Shown here in pieces: positions 35,117 through 48,621 of a stretch of DNA of 64,000 nucleotides (the stretch's first letter is position 1; each line of letters starts with the position of its first letter). Made by a program: the position numbers and the translations under genes. The notes beneath the pieces are model-generated. The model had not been told where the DNA came from and ran no database searches. It saw nothing but the letters and a program-made list of their open reading frames with translations. This DNA is from Adineta ricciae (taxonomy: Eukaryota > Rotifera > Eurotatoria > Adinetida > Adinetidae), in assembly GCA_905250025.1 (NCBI GenBank), contig CAJNOJ010000025.1, forward strand, positions 124,001-188,000. Direction: 5' to 3'.

Positions 35117-37598
35117 ATGACATTCGCTGTTAGTTCGAATGATTATCATTCAGCATTAACAACGGTAATGTCCGGTGAACAACAAGTGACGAGCTTGGAT
35201 CATGCGGCAAGGACAGTGTCGAAAATATCATCGTACCTTCGACAAGGATTCTTGTGTGATGTGGTTTTTATTTGCGGACACGGACAAGTTAAACAACGAA
35301 TTAGTGCGCATCGACTCGTAGTCGCAACTCTATCTGATTATTTTCGAGCGATGTTTGAGAGTAATATGCTTGAAACAAAACAACGTGAAATCATGATTAA
35401 TGATATTGATCCGGATGCATTAGAGAAATTAATTTTATATGCATATGAAGGTAAACGAATGTTCTCTCGTCTGTTTTACTGGAAATACTTTTTTGGCAGG
35501 TCGTCTGGAACTTCATCAGGATAATGTTACCAATATTCTCGTTGCTGCACATATGTTTAATATTACTGAAATTATCGATGCTTGTTGCAAATATATCGAA
35601 AAACAACTTCACCCGTCGAATTGCCTTGGAATTTATAAATTCGCTCTTCAACATGATTTACACGACTTGACTCAAACTGCTTGGAATTATGTTTTAGTAT
35701 GATGAAGAAATCATTTGATTCGTCAAAGTTTTTTCTTGGAATTTTTTAAGGAACATTTCACAAATGTTATTCAAAATAACCATGAATTTCTGGAGTTGTC
35801 GTTCGATGAAATGAAACAAATTTTAGCATCAGGTGAGTTCCATCATAAAATCAAACGACCTCTCAGACTCTACCTCCCTTGGCTTTAAGCAATATGAGCA
35901 AGTAATCCTGACTGTTGGGCAAACTTTATTGAAATTCGATCTTTTTCTTAATGATCAAATATTTGAATAATAAACAAAGTTTTTCTATCGTTCATTAGGT
36001 GATATCAATGTGCAATCAGAAGAAACTGTATTCGAAGCATTCCTTTCTTGGATTGATCACGATTCGAAACGGCAAAACGATCGACTGCCACAACTCTTTG
36101 GTTTAATTCGATTGCCATTAATTGATAAAAAAGTAAACTTGTTACTAAGAAGATCTTTTCCGACAAAATCGAATGATATTTTCGTTTTTCTATTGATTTA
36201 GTATTTAACAGATCATATTGATACAGATTCACGATTTAAAAATGATACTTCATGTCAGATGTTGATTATTGAAACAATGCGTTACCATTTAGCGCCAGAA
36301 AAACGATCGAGTATGCAATCGATACGAACAAAACCGAGAAAAGCAACATTAGGTGCTCTCTATTGTCTTGGCGGAATGGACAGTGCGAAAGGTATTGAAT
36401 GTATTTAAACGCACATTTTAAATTTATTTGAAACAATCGATTGTTTTCTGAAATTAGGTCCACAAACGATTGAACGATATGATTTTCGAACACGTTCGTG
36501 GCAGCCAAATGGTACTTTGAATACACGTCGTTGGCAATTTGCGTGTGTCATTTTAGAGAAAAAGCTATACGTATGTGGAGGACGCGACGGATTGAAAACG
36601 TTAGTGTATCTGAAAAAATATCTGGAAACATGTCAACGCTATTCCTTTATAGATTAAATAGTATAGAAATATTTGATTTTCAAAAGAAAGTTTGGAACAT
36701 TGGACAACCAATGTTAACCAACCGACACGGATTAGGCGTTGGATGTATTGGTGGTCCATTGTATGCAATTGGTGGCCATGATGGTTGGAGCTTTCTCAAT
36801 ACAGTAGAACGTTTTGATCCAGAAACATGTGTTTGGTCATATGTTGCACCGATGACTAATGCTCGATGTACACTTGGTGTTGCTGTTCTTGAAAATCGGT
36901 AAGAGATCGATTTGAATGATGATAAACTAATGATTACTATTGATATTTTAGCATATATGCAGTGGGCGGTCGAGATGGTGCTGCAGGTCTGCGAGAAACT
37001 GAATCATACGATCCGCATACGAATCGTTGGTCATCATGTGCACCAATGCAGAAACGTCGTGGGGGTGTAGCTGTAGCAGCTTGTAACGGATTTTTATTTG
37101 CGATTGGCGGTCATGAATCATCTGCAACAAATAAATGTGCTGTGAGACACGACGACGGGGAACGTTATGATCCAAGATGCGATCAATGGACATTAATTAC
37201 GTCGTTGACTCGTCCAAAAGAAGCTCTAGCAATTGCTGCTGTTGGTGATAAATTATATATTGTTGGTGGATTTGATGGAAAAGTACTTGATGAAGTCGAA
37301 AAATACGAACCAGTAACAGATAAATGGACTAAAGTAAGCAGATTCATTTGCGAAGTAAAAAGCAACGAAATCATTGTTTTCTACATTCTAGTGTTCACCA
37401 TTAGGAACTAAGAGAGCTGGTGCTTGTCTGATTCATGTTCCGAATTATATTTATCAATCATCATTACCAACATCCCCATCGTCATTATCTTCATTAACTA
37501 CAAGTTCTTACACATTACCATCATCACCATCTTTAACTAAACGAAATAAAGATGTATCAGCTAGTTGTCACCAATTGAGTCGTCTTGTTTTTTCTTAG
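35117..37598 (+). CDS. Kelch-like protein of the KLHL1/4/5 group (BTB-BACK-Kelch)
   Basis: Nine exons (35117-35450, 35500-35696, 35751-35832, 35999-36132, 36202-36391, 36458-36599, 36653-36898, 36952-37333, 37392-37598) give 637 residues. The BTB domain covers about residues 35-150 (C-D-V-V-F-I-C-G ... S-A-H-R-L-V-V-A). BACK follows with K-Q-L-H-P-S-N-C-L-G-I, a near-exact match to KLHL5. Six kelch repeats with G-G blades (A-I-G-G-H-D-G-W-S, A-V-G-G-R-D-G, I-V-G-G-F-D-G) fill residues 330-590. T-K-P-R-K-A-T and G-G-M-D-S-A-K are also shared with KLHL1/4/5. Such proteins are Cullin-3 substrate adaptors or actin-linked cytosolic factors. The start is the first ATG, at 35117. One donor is GTTAGT. 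A Ser-rich tail follows the last blade. Rab33 begins 294 bases downstream on the same strand. Confidence 0.92.
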
Positions 37599-37865
37599 AA
37601 GATTTCTACCGGCTCAACTTATTCGTCCTTCTCTTTTTCTATTTAACATGTCGTGATTTCTATTTGATAGACAGGGATCTAATCTTCTCTTCCTGTTTTT
37701 TATAAACTCACTTATATCTCTCCAAGACTATCACATTTCTTTTTATACATCATATCATTTCTACACATGTGAACTGACTATCATAGATTATTGTTCTTTT
37801 TTTAATATAAATTAGTGCTAATCAATCTAATTTAGATATTTGTTTGAATATAACAATGATCTTTA

Positions 37866-37892
37866 TCTTTTTTTTTTCTTATCTTAGATCGT
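37866..37892 (+). promoter_or_regulatory. Acceptor-like site just upstream of Rab33
   Basis: A T-rich tract ending in TTCTTATCTTAG stops five bases before the Rab33 ATG. No donor is apparent in the 294-base gap after the KLHL stop. It could accept a spliced leader or a 5' UTR exon. Confidence 0.4.
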
Positions 37893-38824
37893 ATGACAGA
37901 ATCGATTGCCCCACCTGATACAGGCGTTTTTACAGATCAAGAACGACCGAAACGAATTTTTAAGATTATTGTTATCGGTGATTCGCATGTTGGTACGATG
38001 TGTACGGAATACATAGCATCTATTTTGATTGATTTCTTTTTAGGAAAGACATGTTTAACATATAGGTTTTGTTCGGGAAAGTTTCCGGAAAAAAGTGAAG
38101 CGACTATTGGTAAGATTGAATTGAAACTAATCGTATCTTATTCGTAATGTTTATTTATAGGTGTAGATTTTCGTGAAAAAACACTCGACATTGATGGTGA
38201 AATATTCAAAGTACGTGTCTTGTGATTAAATATACTTAACTAGAATTTCTCTTCCTCAGCTTCAAATTTGGGATACAGCTGGACAAGGTATGTTGTGTCA
38301 AATCTGTAAATAAACATCTCAAAATAATTTTTCTAGAACGTTTTCGTCGTTCGATGATCAATCATTACTATAGAAACGTTCACGCAATTGTTTATGTCTA
38401 TGATGTAACCAATCTAGCTTCGTTCGAAAATCTTCCTGGATGGATCAATGAATGTGATAAACATGTTCTCGATCAAGATCTACCACGTGTTCTTGTTGGC
38501 AATAAATGTGACGTGTCCAATGATCAAATTGTTGTTCCAAATTCTGTAGCACAACGATTTGCTGTCAGTGAACATTTCTCTCCTATTCTTAACTAAACAT
38601 TTCAATTCGTTTTACCATTTTAGGACGCACACAATATCCCATTATTTGAGACGTCAGCGAAAGCCGATGAACATCAAGATCATGTCAATTCAATATTCAT
38701 GTTACTTGCACATAAACTCAAACATTCAAAACCACTGATGTCTCAACCGAAACTCTACGCACACCGTGATATTTCAGTATCATCACCGACAACAGCAAAT
38801 GAACCTGGCTATTGCTCATGCTAA
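37893..38824 (+). CDS. RAB33: Rab33-like small GTPase
   Basis: Six exons (37893-37992, 38044-38109, 38161-38210, 38260-38287, 38337-38563, 38624-38824) give 223 residues. G-box motifs are complete: G-D-S-H-V-G-K-T (P-loop), T-I-G-V-D-F-R-E (switch I, Rab33-like), W-D-T-A-G-Q-E-R-F-R, G-N-K-C-D and [24 protein letters not shown] and A-H-K-L-K close to the end are distinctive of Rab33A/B. The C-terminus C-S-C is a double-geranylgeranylation site. Rab33 works on Golgi membranes and, via Atg16L1, in autophagy. The 34-residue N-terminal extension before the P-loop is usual for the group. Confidence 0.95.
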
Positions 38825-39250
38825 GATCTCAACTTCCTTATTTATTAAGCGTTTAAACAAATCATAAAACTTACACGCACATTTTAGCAGCTATATCCCT
38901 TCTTCTTCTCTATTATTTTCTTCTTATATTTATATTTATATATATATATAGATATGTAATAATAACGTTCTTTTTCTATGGCATTCCCAGTATTTATTTT
39001 TCTTTTAATCTTCAATTTTTGCTTCTGTTCTTCTTACTATGGCTAATTATAAGCTTCTTTTTATGTTGAATTGCTTACGATATGCGAAACGTTTTTGCCA
39101 TGAATCAGTCAAATTTCAGTTTAAATTCTGTTCATTCACCAAAATGACAGACAAAGTAAATATAAATATATTCAGACATGAAAGAGAGGGCTCTAAATGA
39201 ACAAACCGTTCACCAAATATATCTTTCAAAATAAAAATCCAACTTTTGAA
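38825..39250. other. Convergent 3' spacer
   Basis: AT-rich sequence between the Rab33 stop and the stop of the multispan protein on the other strand, with a short TA run near 38,938. No gene seen. Confidence 0.5.
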
Positions 39251-39877
39251 TCATTTGACAACTAATCGCGTTTCTTCACCTTGTGGCAAAGCTGACTGAC
39301 GATCAGAGAACCAACAGGTCATATACAAAAATGCATCAATCAAATAAACAATATCACCAACGATAACGATAATTTGTGTAACGGGCACAAGTGTGAGAAA
39401 TGCAGCCAAGAGATATAATAAAGAACCCAACAAATTCAGAATATTTGCCAACGAATAGAACATACTGCTTCCACGAACCATCATGTTAACTACAGCTCCA
39501 ATGACAAATGCACCGACACCAACTGTGTTACATGTCCACACCGTTTTCGAATCTGTAAAAGCAGTTGCCGCCAATAACGCACCAAGAAAATAAGCATCAC
39601 TGCCGATCTTATCAAAGACACACGATAAAACCATGATGTAATATCGATGAGTACTACTATGAACATGATAAAGTGAAAGCATTTGAAAGAAAGCATTGAA
39701 AACAAAGATAGCTGCAAGAATAACATAAATAGCAAATGTTAATGTTGAGTTGATTAGATTTGGACGCATGTAATCAAGTCCGTCCATCAATAAATAGCCA
39801 ATCATACCAATTATAAATATAAAATTAGCCCAAAATGACCAAAAAAGTGCGCGAGTGCGGAAAAAGCTGCCCTCCAT
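39251..39877 (-). CDS. Small multispan membrane protein, unknown function
   Basis: A single exon gives 208 residues from an ATG at 39877. There are about six hydrophobic segments: F-W-S-F-W-A-N-F-I-F-I-I-G-M-I-G, the I-Y-V-I-L-A-A-I-F-V-F segment, F-L-G-A-L-L-A-A-T-A-F, V-G-A-F-V-I-G-A-V-V-N-M, L-L-G-S-L-L-Y-L-L-A-A-F, and a last one ending I-D-A-F-L-Y-M. The end pair of helices (A-N-I-L-N-L-L-G-S-L-L then I-V-G-D-I-V-Y-L-I-D) recalls YrhK-like domains, a weak suggestion only. The tail is short and charged. It is one of only two intron-free genes I found in the window. The protein probably sits in an intracellular or plasma membrane; partners are unknown. Confidence 0.7.
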   Translation of the reverse strand: MEGSFFRTRALFWSFWANFIFIIGMIGYLLMDGLDYMRPNLINSTLTFAIYVILAAIFVFNAFFQMLSLYHVHSSTHRYYIMVLSCVFDKIGSDAYFLGALLAATAFTDSKTVWTCNTVGVGAFVIGAVVNMMVRGSSMFYSLANILNLLGSLLYLLAAFLTLVPVTQIIVIVGDIVYLIDAFLYMTCWFSDRQSALPQGEETRLVVK

Positions 39878-40241
39878 GTCCGATTATCTGATGGCAATGA
39901 TTTAATGATTTCTTTCTTTCGTTTTCCATACAAAAACACGGTCACAGCTGGTGACACACTTAGATACCATTATCAAAAGCCTAACTATTCTTTTATTTCT
40001 ATTGTATTATTATACATCAGCAGCCATAAAATAATATTTCCATTATTTCAAGCGAACTTCATTAACTGAGTGGTTTATGAATCACTTTTGTTTCGTTGGA
40101 CAAAACTTGGCGACGAAAGGTATAGTTCAGAGGTTGTGGGTACTTAAAAGTTAAATATACGAATAAATTCTCACAATCAGATTTTAGAACAATACAACAA
40201 AACAAACGGACGAGTTACAACAGAATGTCGATAAATATAAA

Positions 40242-40800
40242 CTAAATTTGGATTGATCGAATAAATTCATTGATGTAACCGATCACACAAATCTGATCTT
40301 CTTCATTGGCAACGCGATGATCAGATTTGTTCCGTAAGATAACTATTGAATTACGTTTATTTGTCACTTTGTTTTTGATAAAACTTTCTACTTCTCTTTT
40401 CATTTCAGCTGGAACATATTCATCTTCATTTGACCATATCATCATGTATTTTCTTCATTTCTTCTTTCGATAAGCCACCTGAAGAATGATTCCGTTAATC
40501 AATGCGTGTTTGTTACCATTCGATAAATACTCGATAATAATTCGATAACCAGTAGAATGACCCATGAGAACAATCGACATCATATTGAATCGAACGGCAT
40601 CTGCATGGAAAATTTGATGAACGGAACAATAGTCGGATCAATGAACACGACATATTCAGAAGCGATTCGCGAAGTCGTGGAAGAGCTAGAACAGATAAAA
40701 TACCATTCGTAGGTGCACCACGAAAAATAACACATTGTGTTGTTTCCAGTGACACACACGATTCAAATGCAACTAGTTCGCGCTTTGTGTCATAAATGTA
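40242..40800 (-). pseudogene. Decayed UPF0613/DUF1749-type alpha/beta hydrolase
   Basis: Three family-like blocks lie in order but in different frames. First, at about 40,790-40,640, V-A-F-E-S-C-V-S-L-E-T-T-Q then T-N-G-I-L-S-V-L-A-L-P-R-L. Second, at about 40,585-40,515, the nucleophile block I-V-L-M-G-H-S-T-G followed by I-I-E-Y-L-S. Third, at 40,440-40,242, W-S-N-E-D-E-Y-V-P then a short C-terminus. Between blocks one and two the frame shifts and about thirty expected residues are missing. A 39-base intron may join block two to the next part, but the frame then meets a TGA before block three. Known members are serine hydrolases of plants, fungi and some animals. The copy looks inactivated by deletion and frameshift. 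Confidence 0.65.
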
Positions 40801-41412
40801 TACATTGCCATATATCTACGAAATACAAACAAAAAATGATATGTTTACTAAATCGAGAAAGTTGCACATCACGTGTGAATCGAAGTTACTTCGAAATAAC
40901 AAAACTTCAATATCTATCTGCATTCCTCGAGATGGATCATTATCATATGGTGAATAGCTAAGTAAAGGTGTTAATAACGATAGTTTAGAACGATTACATT
41001 TTTTTGTTATTGACTCAATGATCTTTTTTCCAATAAACGAAAATGAGAACTATGATAGTAGAACATCAAACTCGGGATTTCCATAGGATTTGAATGTAGC
41101 AAGTTTATAAGTTATCAAATGATCAAGATATCACTTACCTATATCTAGATTTAATCTTTAAGGCAATTAAAACCCATTCAAAAAATTTATTCGTATAACA
41201 TTTGTGGTGAACAGTGACATCTGTACGTCTAAAAACTTATTTTCAAGTTGGTCTCATTGGTTTCTTAGTTCATTTCAACAATAATCTTTATATTAATTTT
41301 CCCAATTTCTTCTACAAATTCATTTATTCACTTTTGCATACTTTTTTTCTTTGTCTTTAGCAAGAAACTAAAGATATATACGGTCTGAGATTTGTTTTTT
41401 TCCCCTTAAAGA
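40801..41412. other. Spacer upstream of the cap methyltransferase
   Basis: AT-rich, no exon supported. It may contain the unseen 5' end of the decayed hydrolase and the promoter of the methyltransferase gene. Confidence 0.45.
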
Positions 41413-42985
41413 ATGACTTCTGCACCATCCGATGTTCCTGACGCTCACACATTTTACAATAATCCGCAACAGCAAGGCTTAAAGGAACGTGATGAAAGTA
41501 GAATTTTGTATATGCGCAATTTCAACAATTGGATCAAAAGTACATTAATAAGTAAGTACCATGTTGCACATTTTCTCGTGTCATTTCGCCATGATTTGCA
41601 TCCTAGATGAATATTTACAACGACTTAAAAATGAACAACCGGAACGGAGTAATGAAATACACGTATTTGATATGGGTTGCGGTAAAGGTATGAATACTGA
41701 ACCGATCTGAAATGGTTCTTATCAGTTTATTCTAGGTGGAGATCAATTAAAATGGCAAAGTGCTCGTGTACGTTTCGTTACTTTTGCTGGTCAGTAGGAT
41801 CCTCAAATGATCTCGATATGACTATGTTTAGTTATTCATCTATAGATCTGACTGAGAACTCAGTTGAAGTTTGTAAACAGCGTTACAACGAAAGAAAGAA
41901 CCATAGCAGTTATAAAGCAGATTTCTATACATTGGATTGTACTAAAGTGAGTTTACGATTTGATTCCATTTGTTATATGTGATTATGTATAACCTATTAG
42001 GAACTGATCCAAGAAAAACTGGGAAGTAGTAAACCATGTTTCGATCTCGTTAGTAGTCAATTTGTTCTTCATTATTCATTCGATAAAATCGAATCAGCTG
42101 ATCGATTTTTACGCAATGCTGCTGAATTATTACGTGTAGGAGGATATTTCATTGGCACAACGGTGAATTCATGTCAGTTAGTGTATGTTTTCTTGTTTCC
42201 ATATAACAAATACTGAGAGAACCTTTTTTCAGTCAACAATGTCGTGCCGCGGAGAGTCAACAAATTTCCAACGATGTATACAGTATACATTTTGATCCTT
42301 CTGTCGATCTGAGTGAAAAAACTGGTGAAGGTATTCCTTTGTTTGGTGCAAAATATCACTTCAATCTTCATCAAGTTGTTGATTGTCCTGAATATCTTGT
42401 TTACTTCCCTTTACTCGAAAAGTAAACTCAAACTATTTCACTCATCCTATACAAATATTTTCAATAGATTGGCACATAAACATGGTTTAGAACTAGTTGA
42501 TCGCCAGACGTTCAAAGATTATTTTGACAATAACAAATATTCTGGAGAAGCTCGTAACCTGCTTGCAAGAATGAAAGCTTTAGAAGTATGTATTGTTTGT
42601 AACTAAGAAGTTATTACGAAGAAATATGGATAATTTAGTACTATGAACTTCCATCAGACAGGCCGGATAATAACCGAGGACTGCCAATTAATCATAATCA
42701 ATACAGACATGCTGCGAAGTATATCAACGAAAGAAATAGAGAAAATCGACATCCTATTCGATCTTGCGTATGTGTTCTCTATTTCTTTTTATTTTTACTT
42801 CATTTTCTACTATTTCAGCGAACTCTATCTGAACAAGAGTGGGAAATTACAAGTAAGATCAGATTCTTTTTCGAACATAAGTAATTTTGTCATGTAATAA
42901 TTGTGTTTTAGGACTTTACATCATATTTGCCTTCAAAAAGACACGTTATATCAAATATGACGATGACAAACTTCCAAGTCAATAA
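41413..42985 (+). CDS. RNMT: mRNA cap guanine-N7 methyltransferase
   Basis: Ten exons (41413-41551, 41607-41687, 41736-41789, 41846-41946, 42001-42182, 42233-42421, 42468-42585, 42639-42767, 42819-42852, 42912-42985) give 366 residues. Family landmarks in order are F-Y-N (cap contact region), R-N-F-N-N-W-I-K, the SAM motif [25 protein letters not shown] (cap/SAM pocket), G-G-Y-F-I-G-T-T, and F-G-A-K-Y-H-F-N-L. The C-terminus has L-S-E-Q-E-W-E then F-A-F-K-K. It methylates the N7 of the cap guanine in the nucleus. The segment between exons 3 and 4 is shorter than in human RNMT, which has extra residues before the second SAM motif. There is no long N-terminal regulatory domain. The RCC1-repeat gene starts 312 bases downstream. 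Confidence 0.93.
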
Positions 42986-43297
42986 CTAACTTATATTTTT
43001 TGTATACAGATCAGATGTAGTCGCGAATATTTTTGTTCATTGTTAAACTTATAACTTTTCTGTTAATGTCAAAAATAGAAATCAAATGTACAAAGCTAAA
43101 ATATAATCCATCTATCGTCTAGCTCACCGAATCTTCTAGAATATATACAAAAGAAAGTGAACAATCCATAAGAATGATGTCGCACTTAGACATTTATATA
43201 TCGAAATCTTGTTTTTTTGTCTAATTCTTTCTCGTCTAGTCTTTCTTCTCTTTCTATTTATATAAGTACATGTTTTCTTCAGTTGAAAGACAGAACA

Positions 43298-45063
43298 ATG
43301 AAAGGTGAATCTCGTATAACCACAACACCTGTTACAGCGAAAAATATTCGTCATCGATCAATATCACCAGCTAGTGCAGCTCCAACTCGGAATAAGAAGA
43401 GCACTGTTTCAACGAAAACAACAACTGCGAATCGAAAAACAGTTAAAAGTGATGATGGTTCGTTTCTTTATTTGTCATTCTCTTAATCAATAGATTGAAA
43501 TTGATTTTCAGCTCAACCGTCACGTTCAAAATCATCGGTGACTCGTTCGACGCGTCTGCCAAATCTAACACGTCGAACGATTCGTCGACAAACCACTTAT
43601 TTATCTGTACCATCTCTTGTGAATGGTAATCCAAAAGGTGGTCAAGTCTTAGCTGTTGGTGAAAACGGCATGACACAATTAGGTCTTAAAAGTTCCATTG
43701 ATCAACGAAAAAATCCTCAACCTGTACTTATTCCTGAACCGATTGTACAAATCGCTGCCGGTCCTTTACATTCTGTTTGTCTCACAAATCAAAATAACAT
43801 TTACACATTCGGTTGTAACGATGAACATGCTTTGGGTCGACCAGATAATAATGATGATGATGACGATGAAGATAGTGATCCATTCGGAGAAGTTGATTTA
43901 AATAAAATCATGAATTCTGAAGAGGAACATATTGTGCAAATCGTTGCCGGTGATAGTCATACAATTGTCTTGTCAAATCTTGGTAAAGTTTATGGTAGGA
44001 TTTATCGACTTTCTTGTAAATGACATGTACTATTTCATATTGTTTTTCGAATGTTTCACGCTGGGGCACATTTCGTTCGAGTACAAACGGCATCTATGGA
44101 CTTGTGCGTAAGAAGAAAATGGCAAAGAAACCAGTAGAAATCTCCTTACCAGAGAAGATCGTCAAATTAGCTAGCGGAAATGATTTTGTTCTGTTTCTCA
44201 GTGAAACAGGTCAAGTTTATTCATGTGGTAACGGAGAAACGGGTCAGTTGGGACGACTTAGTCGTTATGCATCAGAAGATGGTCGTCGAGGAGGCATTGG
44301 TATGATATTTAACATCTAAGAAAATTATTTCACTACTAATCAAATCTTCTATTGGCAAATTTAGATCGATTGATAACACCAGCACCTATTCTTTACAATC
44401 GATCGTCGATTAAGGAGAAGAATTTAACATTCGAAGACATTTTCACTGGTGCTCATCATTATTTTTTGAAAGTACGCGATCAACCTTATATACTTGCTGG
44501 TGGTTTAAATAATTTTCATCAAATTGGTAAAATTCATGTTGCAAATCTCTTCTAAAGCAACTCTCTTTTAAATCTAACTAATAGGCTTAACATCGGCCGA
44601 TTCTGTCTTCTTTCCAGTGCATATCCCTTCGCTCGATGGTTACGAATGGAAAAAGTTTACTGGTGGCCTACATCATACTCTTGGACTTACAACTGATGGT
44701 AAATTACAACTATATCCTTAATAACATTCGTCAATTCGGAGTGTTTTAGGTAAAGTATATGCAATGGGTCGTTGTCATGAAGGTCAACTAGGTGTTGATG
44801 ACTTGACTACTCATGTTGATAAACCAATGCTTATTCGAAATATTCCCAAAGCTGTCGATGTAGCCTGCGGAAATCATGTTTCATTTATAATCGATGAAAA
44901 TGGCAAAGTTCATTCATTCGGTGCTGGTACATCTCTTCAACATGGACATGGCGAAGAAGATATCAAACTTCCACGTTTGATGTCATCGAAATTTATGGAT
45001 ATTAAAAGAATAATCAATGTTGCTGTTGGTGCTCAGCATACAATTTTTCTGACTAAAGAGTAA
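43298..45063 (+). CDS. RCC1-repeat protein (RCC1-like)
   Basis: Six exons (43298-43457, 43512-43994, about 44060-44299, 44365-44526, 44585-44698, 44750-45063) give about 490 residues from the ATG at 43298. A basic, Ser/Thr-rich N-terminus (R-S-K-S-S-V-T-R) suits chromatin binding or nuclear import. Then come seven-bladed propeller repeats: V-L-A-V-G-E-N-G-M-T-Q-L-G-L, V-Q-I-A-A-G-P-L-H-S-V-C-L, I-V-A-G-D-S-H-T-I-V-L, Y-S-C-G-N-G-E-T-G-Q-L-G, Y-A-M-G-R-C-H-E-G-Q-L-G and V-A-V-G-A-Q-H-T-I-F-L. RCC1 is the Ran exchange factor on chromatin, and overall length and layout fit it. An acidic insert (D-D-D-D-D-E-D) interrupts one blade. The acceptor before exon 3 has no AG. A T-rich acceptor-like site (TTTTCTTCAG) ends 15 bases before the ATG. 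Confidence 0.85.
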
Positions 45064-45304
45064 TAATTTTTTTTCTTTCTCTCCTCCTTTCTGCTGCTGC
45101 TTCCTTTTTTTTACAATAAACCAAAAAAACAAAGAATATAAAAAAGATGAACTTTTGTTATTTTGCATATGATCAACGAATTGATGCTTGGCTGCAAGAC
45201 TACATATACAAACACACACACACCGATGTAGTTGACACCGAGAAAACAAAACATGTACAAAAAAAGAAGAAAAAAGATTATGCATTTGTTTTTGTGCTTC
45301 AAGT

Positions 45305-47070
<1,766 letters not shown>

Positions 47071-48621
47071 CTAAATGATTACAATGAGAAAAAAAGAAGG
47101 AAATATAGATGAATATATCTGTTCCAGGAAATATTTTTCTTTCGTTCGATAAGGAAGCATATGGAACAGCAAAAAACCCGGTTCTCTAGAAGACGAACAA
47201 AAATACAAACAAATTCCAGTGAAGCGTACTATCTCTCTCTCATTCGTCACTCGTTACGCATTGCTTATATTGAAAATATAACTATTGACACATACGCGGA
47301 GGCGCTTACACTTTTTTTTTTCTTCGATCGTGCGTTATGCACCTTCGTCTGACAAAAATCGATTGCCGTTTGAGTAATAGCAACACGAACTTTTTCTGTT
47401 CTCCGCATATACACGAAAAAACGACACATACTCCGTCGAGTGTTTTCTTTTGCTTTTACTTTGTCTTTCTCTTGTTCACCTTCTCGAGTATTACCATGTG
47501 CCAGTAAGAGCAAGGCTACAAATCCTCATCGATGTGATTCATCTTGAGTATGATTTAAGTGAATCCGATCTATCTGCTTGACACTATTTGCTTTTGTATC
47601 TGGGGTTTTGCCACAACGATATTTTTCTCGGTTTACGTAAACATTGAGAAAGAAACCTTTGAAATAGAGCCACTCTGGAGGGTACGTTTTTCTTTTTGAT
47701 TTTGCATAAAAAGTTTCATTTTTTTTGTTGTGTTGTTGTTTTTTCCTTTAAGCTTCAGTTTCATTCATTGTCATGAAAATTCAATTTTCGTTTCTTTTCC
47801 TTTTTCTCTCTTTGACCCGATGGTTAAAAAGAGCAAAGAAGAGATTTTCTTCGCAAGGCACGTTCGCGAGTTAAGAGGTGAAACAAAATCGAATCAAAAT
47901 GCAACGTATTTAAGCTTTTGTTAGTCTATCTTCACCAGCGTGTTGGTTATCTAATGAGATTGAAGATCAACATCCTGAGTATACATCCATGACACACCCA
48001 ACGATTAACTCATCGGACTCTCGTTTGGCCACGTGTCAATACGATTGATACATTGAACGGAAAGATGCATGTCGAAAGACATCATCAAATTAAATAAGCA
48101 AGACATCATTGTATAGCTTTCGTACGTAGGTACGAAACGAAGACGATAGATAAACATATCATTTAATCATGTTCAATATTAGATGTTGTTTTCTTCTTCT
48201 TCTTCTTCTTCTTCTGCTGGAAAATCGAATTGATTTTTGTTCACAATTATCCTGTCGGCACCGGAAATCGAACAATATTTAGATAATTGAAAGAAAATTA
48301 TATCGCAGATTGTTGTCGTGCACATCAATTGATAAAAAGAATGTCTCTGTGTATATTGACGTAAAGATGAACTGACCAAATACTAATAAAAGTCTTTTAT
48401 TTTGTTTTCAATTCGATTTGATTTACTTGTATGAATGCCGCACTGTCGATTTGTTGACAAACGGAAATCGCTCATCAATAATAGTCAACACCATCAACAA
48501 CCCATCGCTTCGTACTGATCAAACAGCGTATGATAAAAGAAACCAAAAGCAATCATGCAGAACACGAAAAAAGTGCATGTACGAGAGCTGAAAAGTGAAA
48601 CGAAAAAGAAAAATCAAAACG
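47071..48621. other. Upstream region of KLF and DHHC genes
   Basis: About 1.5 kb between two divergent genes. It should hold the missing 5' exon of the KLF gene. A search for an ATG-bearing exon with a GT donor on the minus strand found no clear candidate. A TTC repeat lies inside it. Confidence 0.45.
48189..48215. repeat. TTC trinucleotide microsatellite
   Basis: About eight TTC units in the spacer between the KLF and DHHC genes; no coding context. Confidence 0.75.

Noticed and set aside
48595-48621. Start of the DHHC gene at 48595
   Set aside because: That codon is GTG; the ATG at 48622 begins a normal hydrophobic N-terminus.
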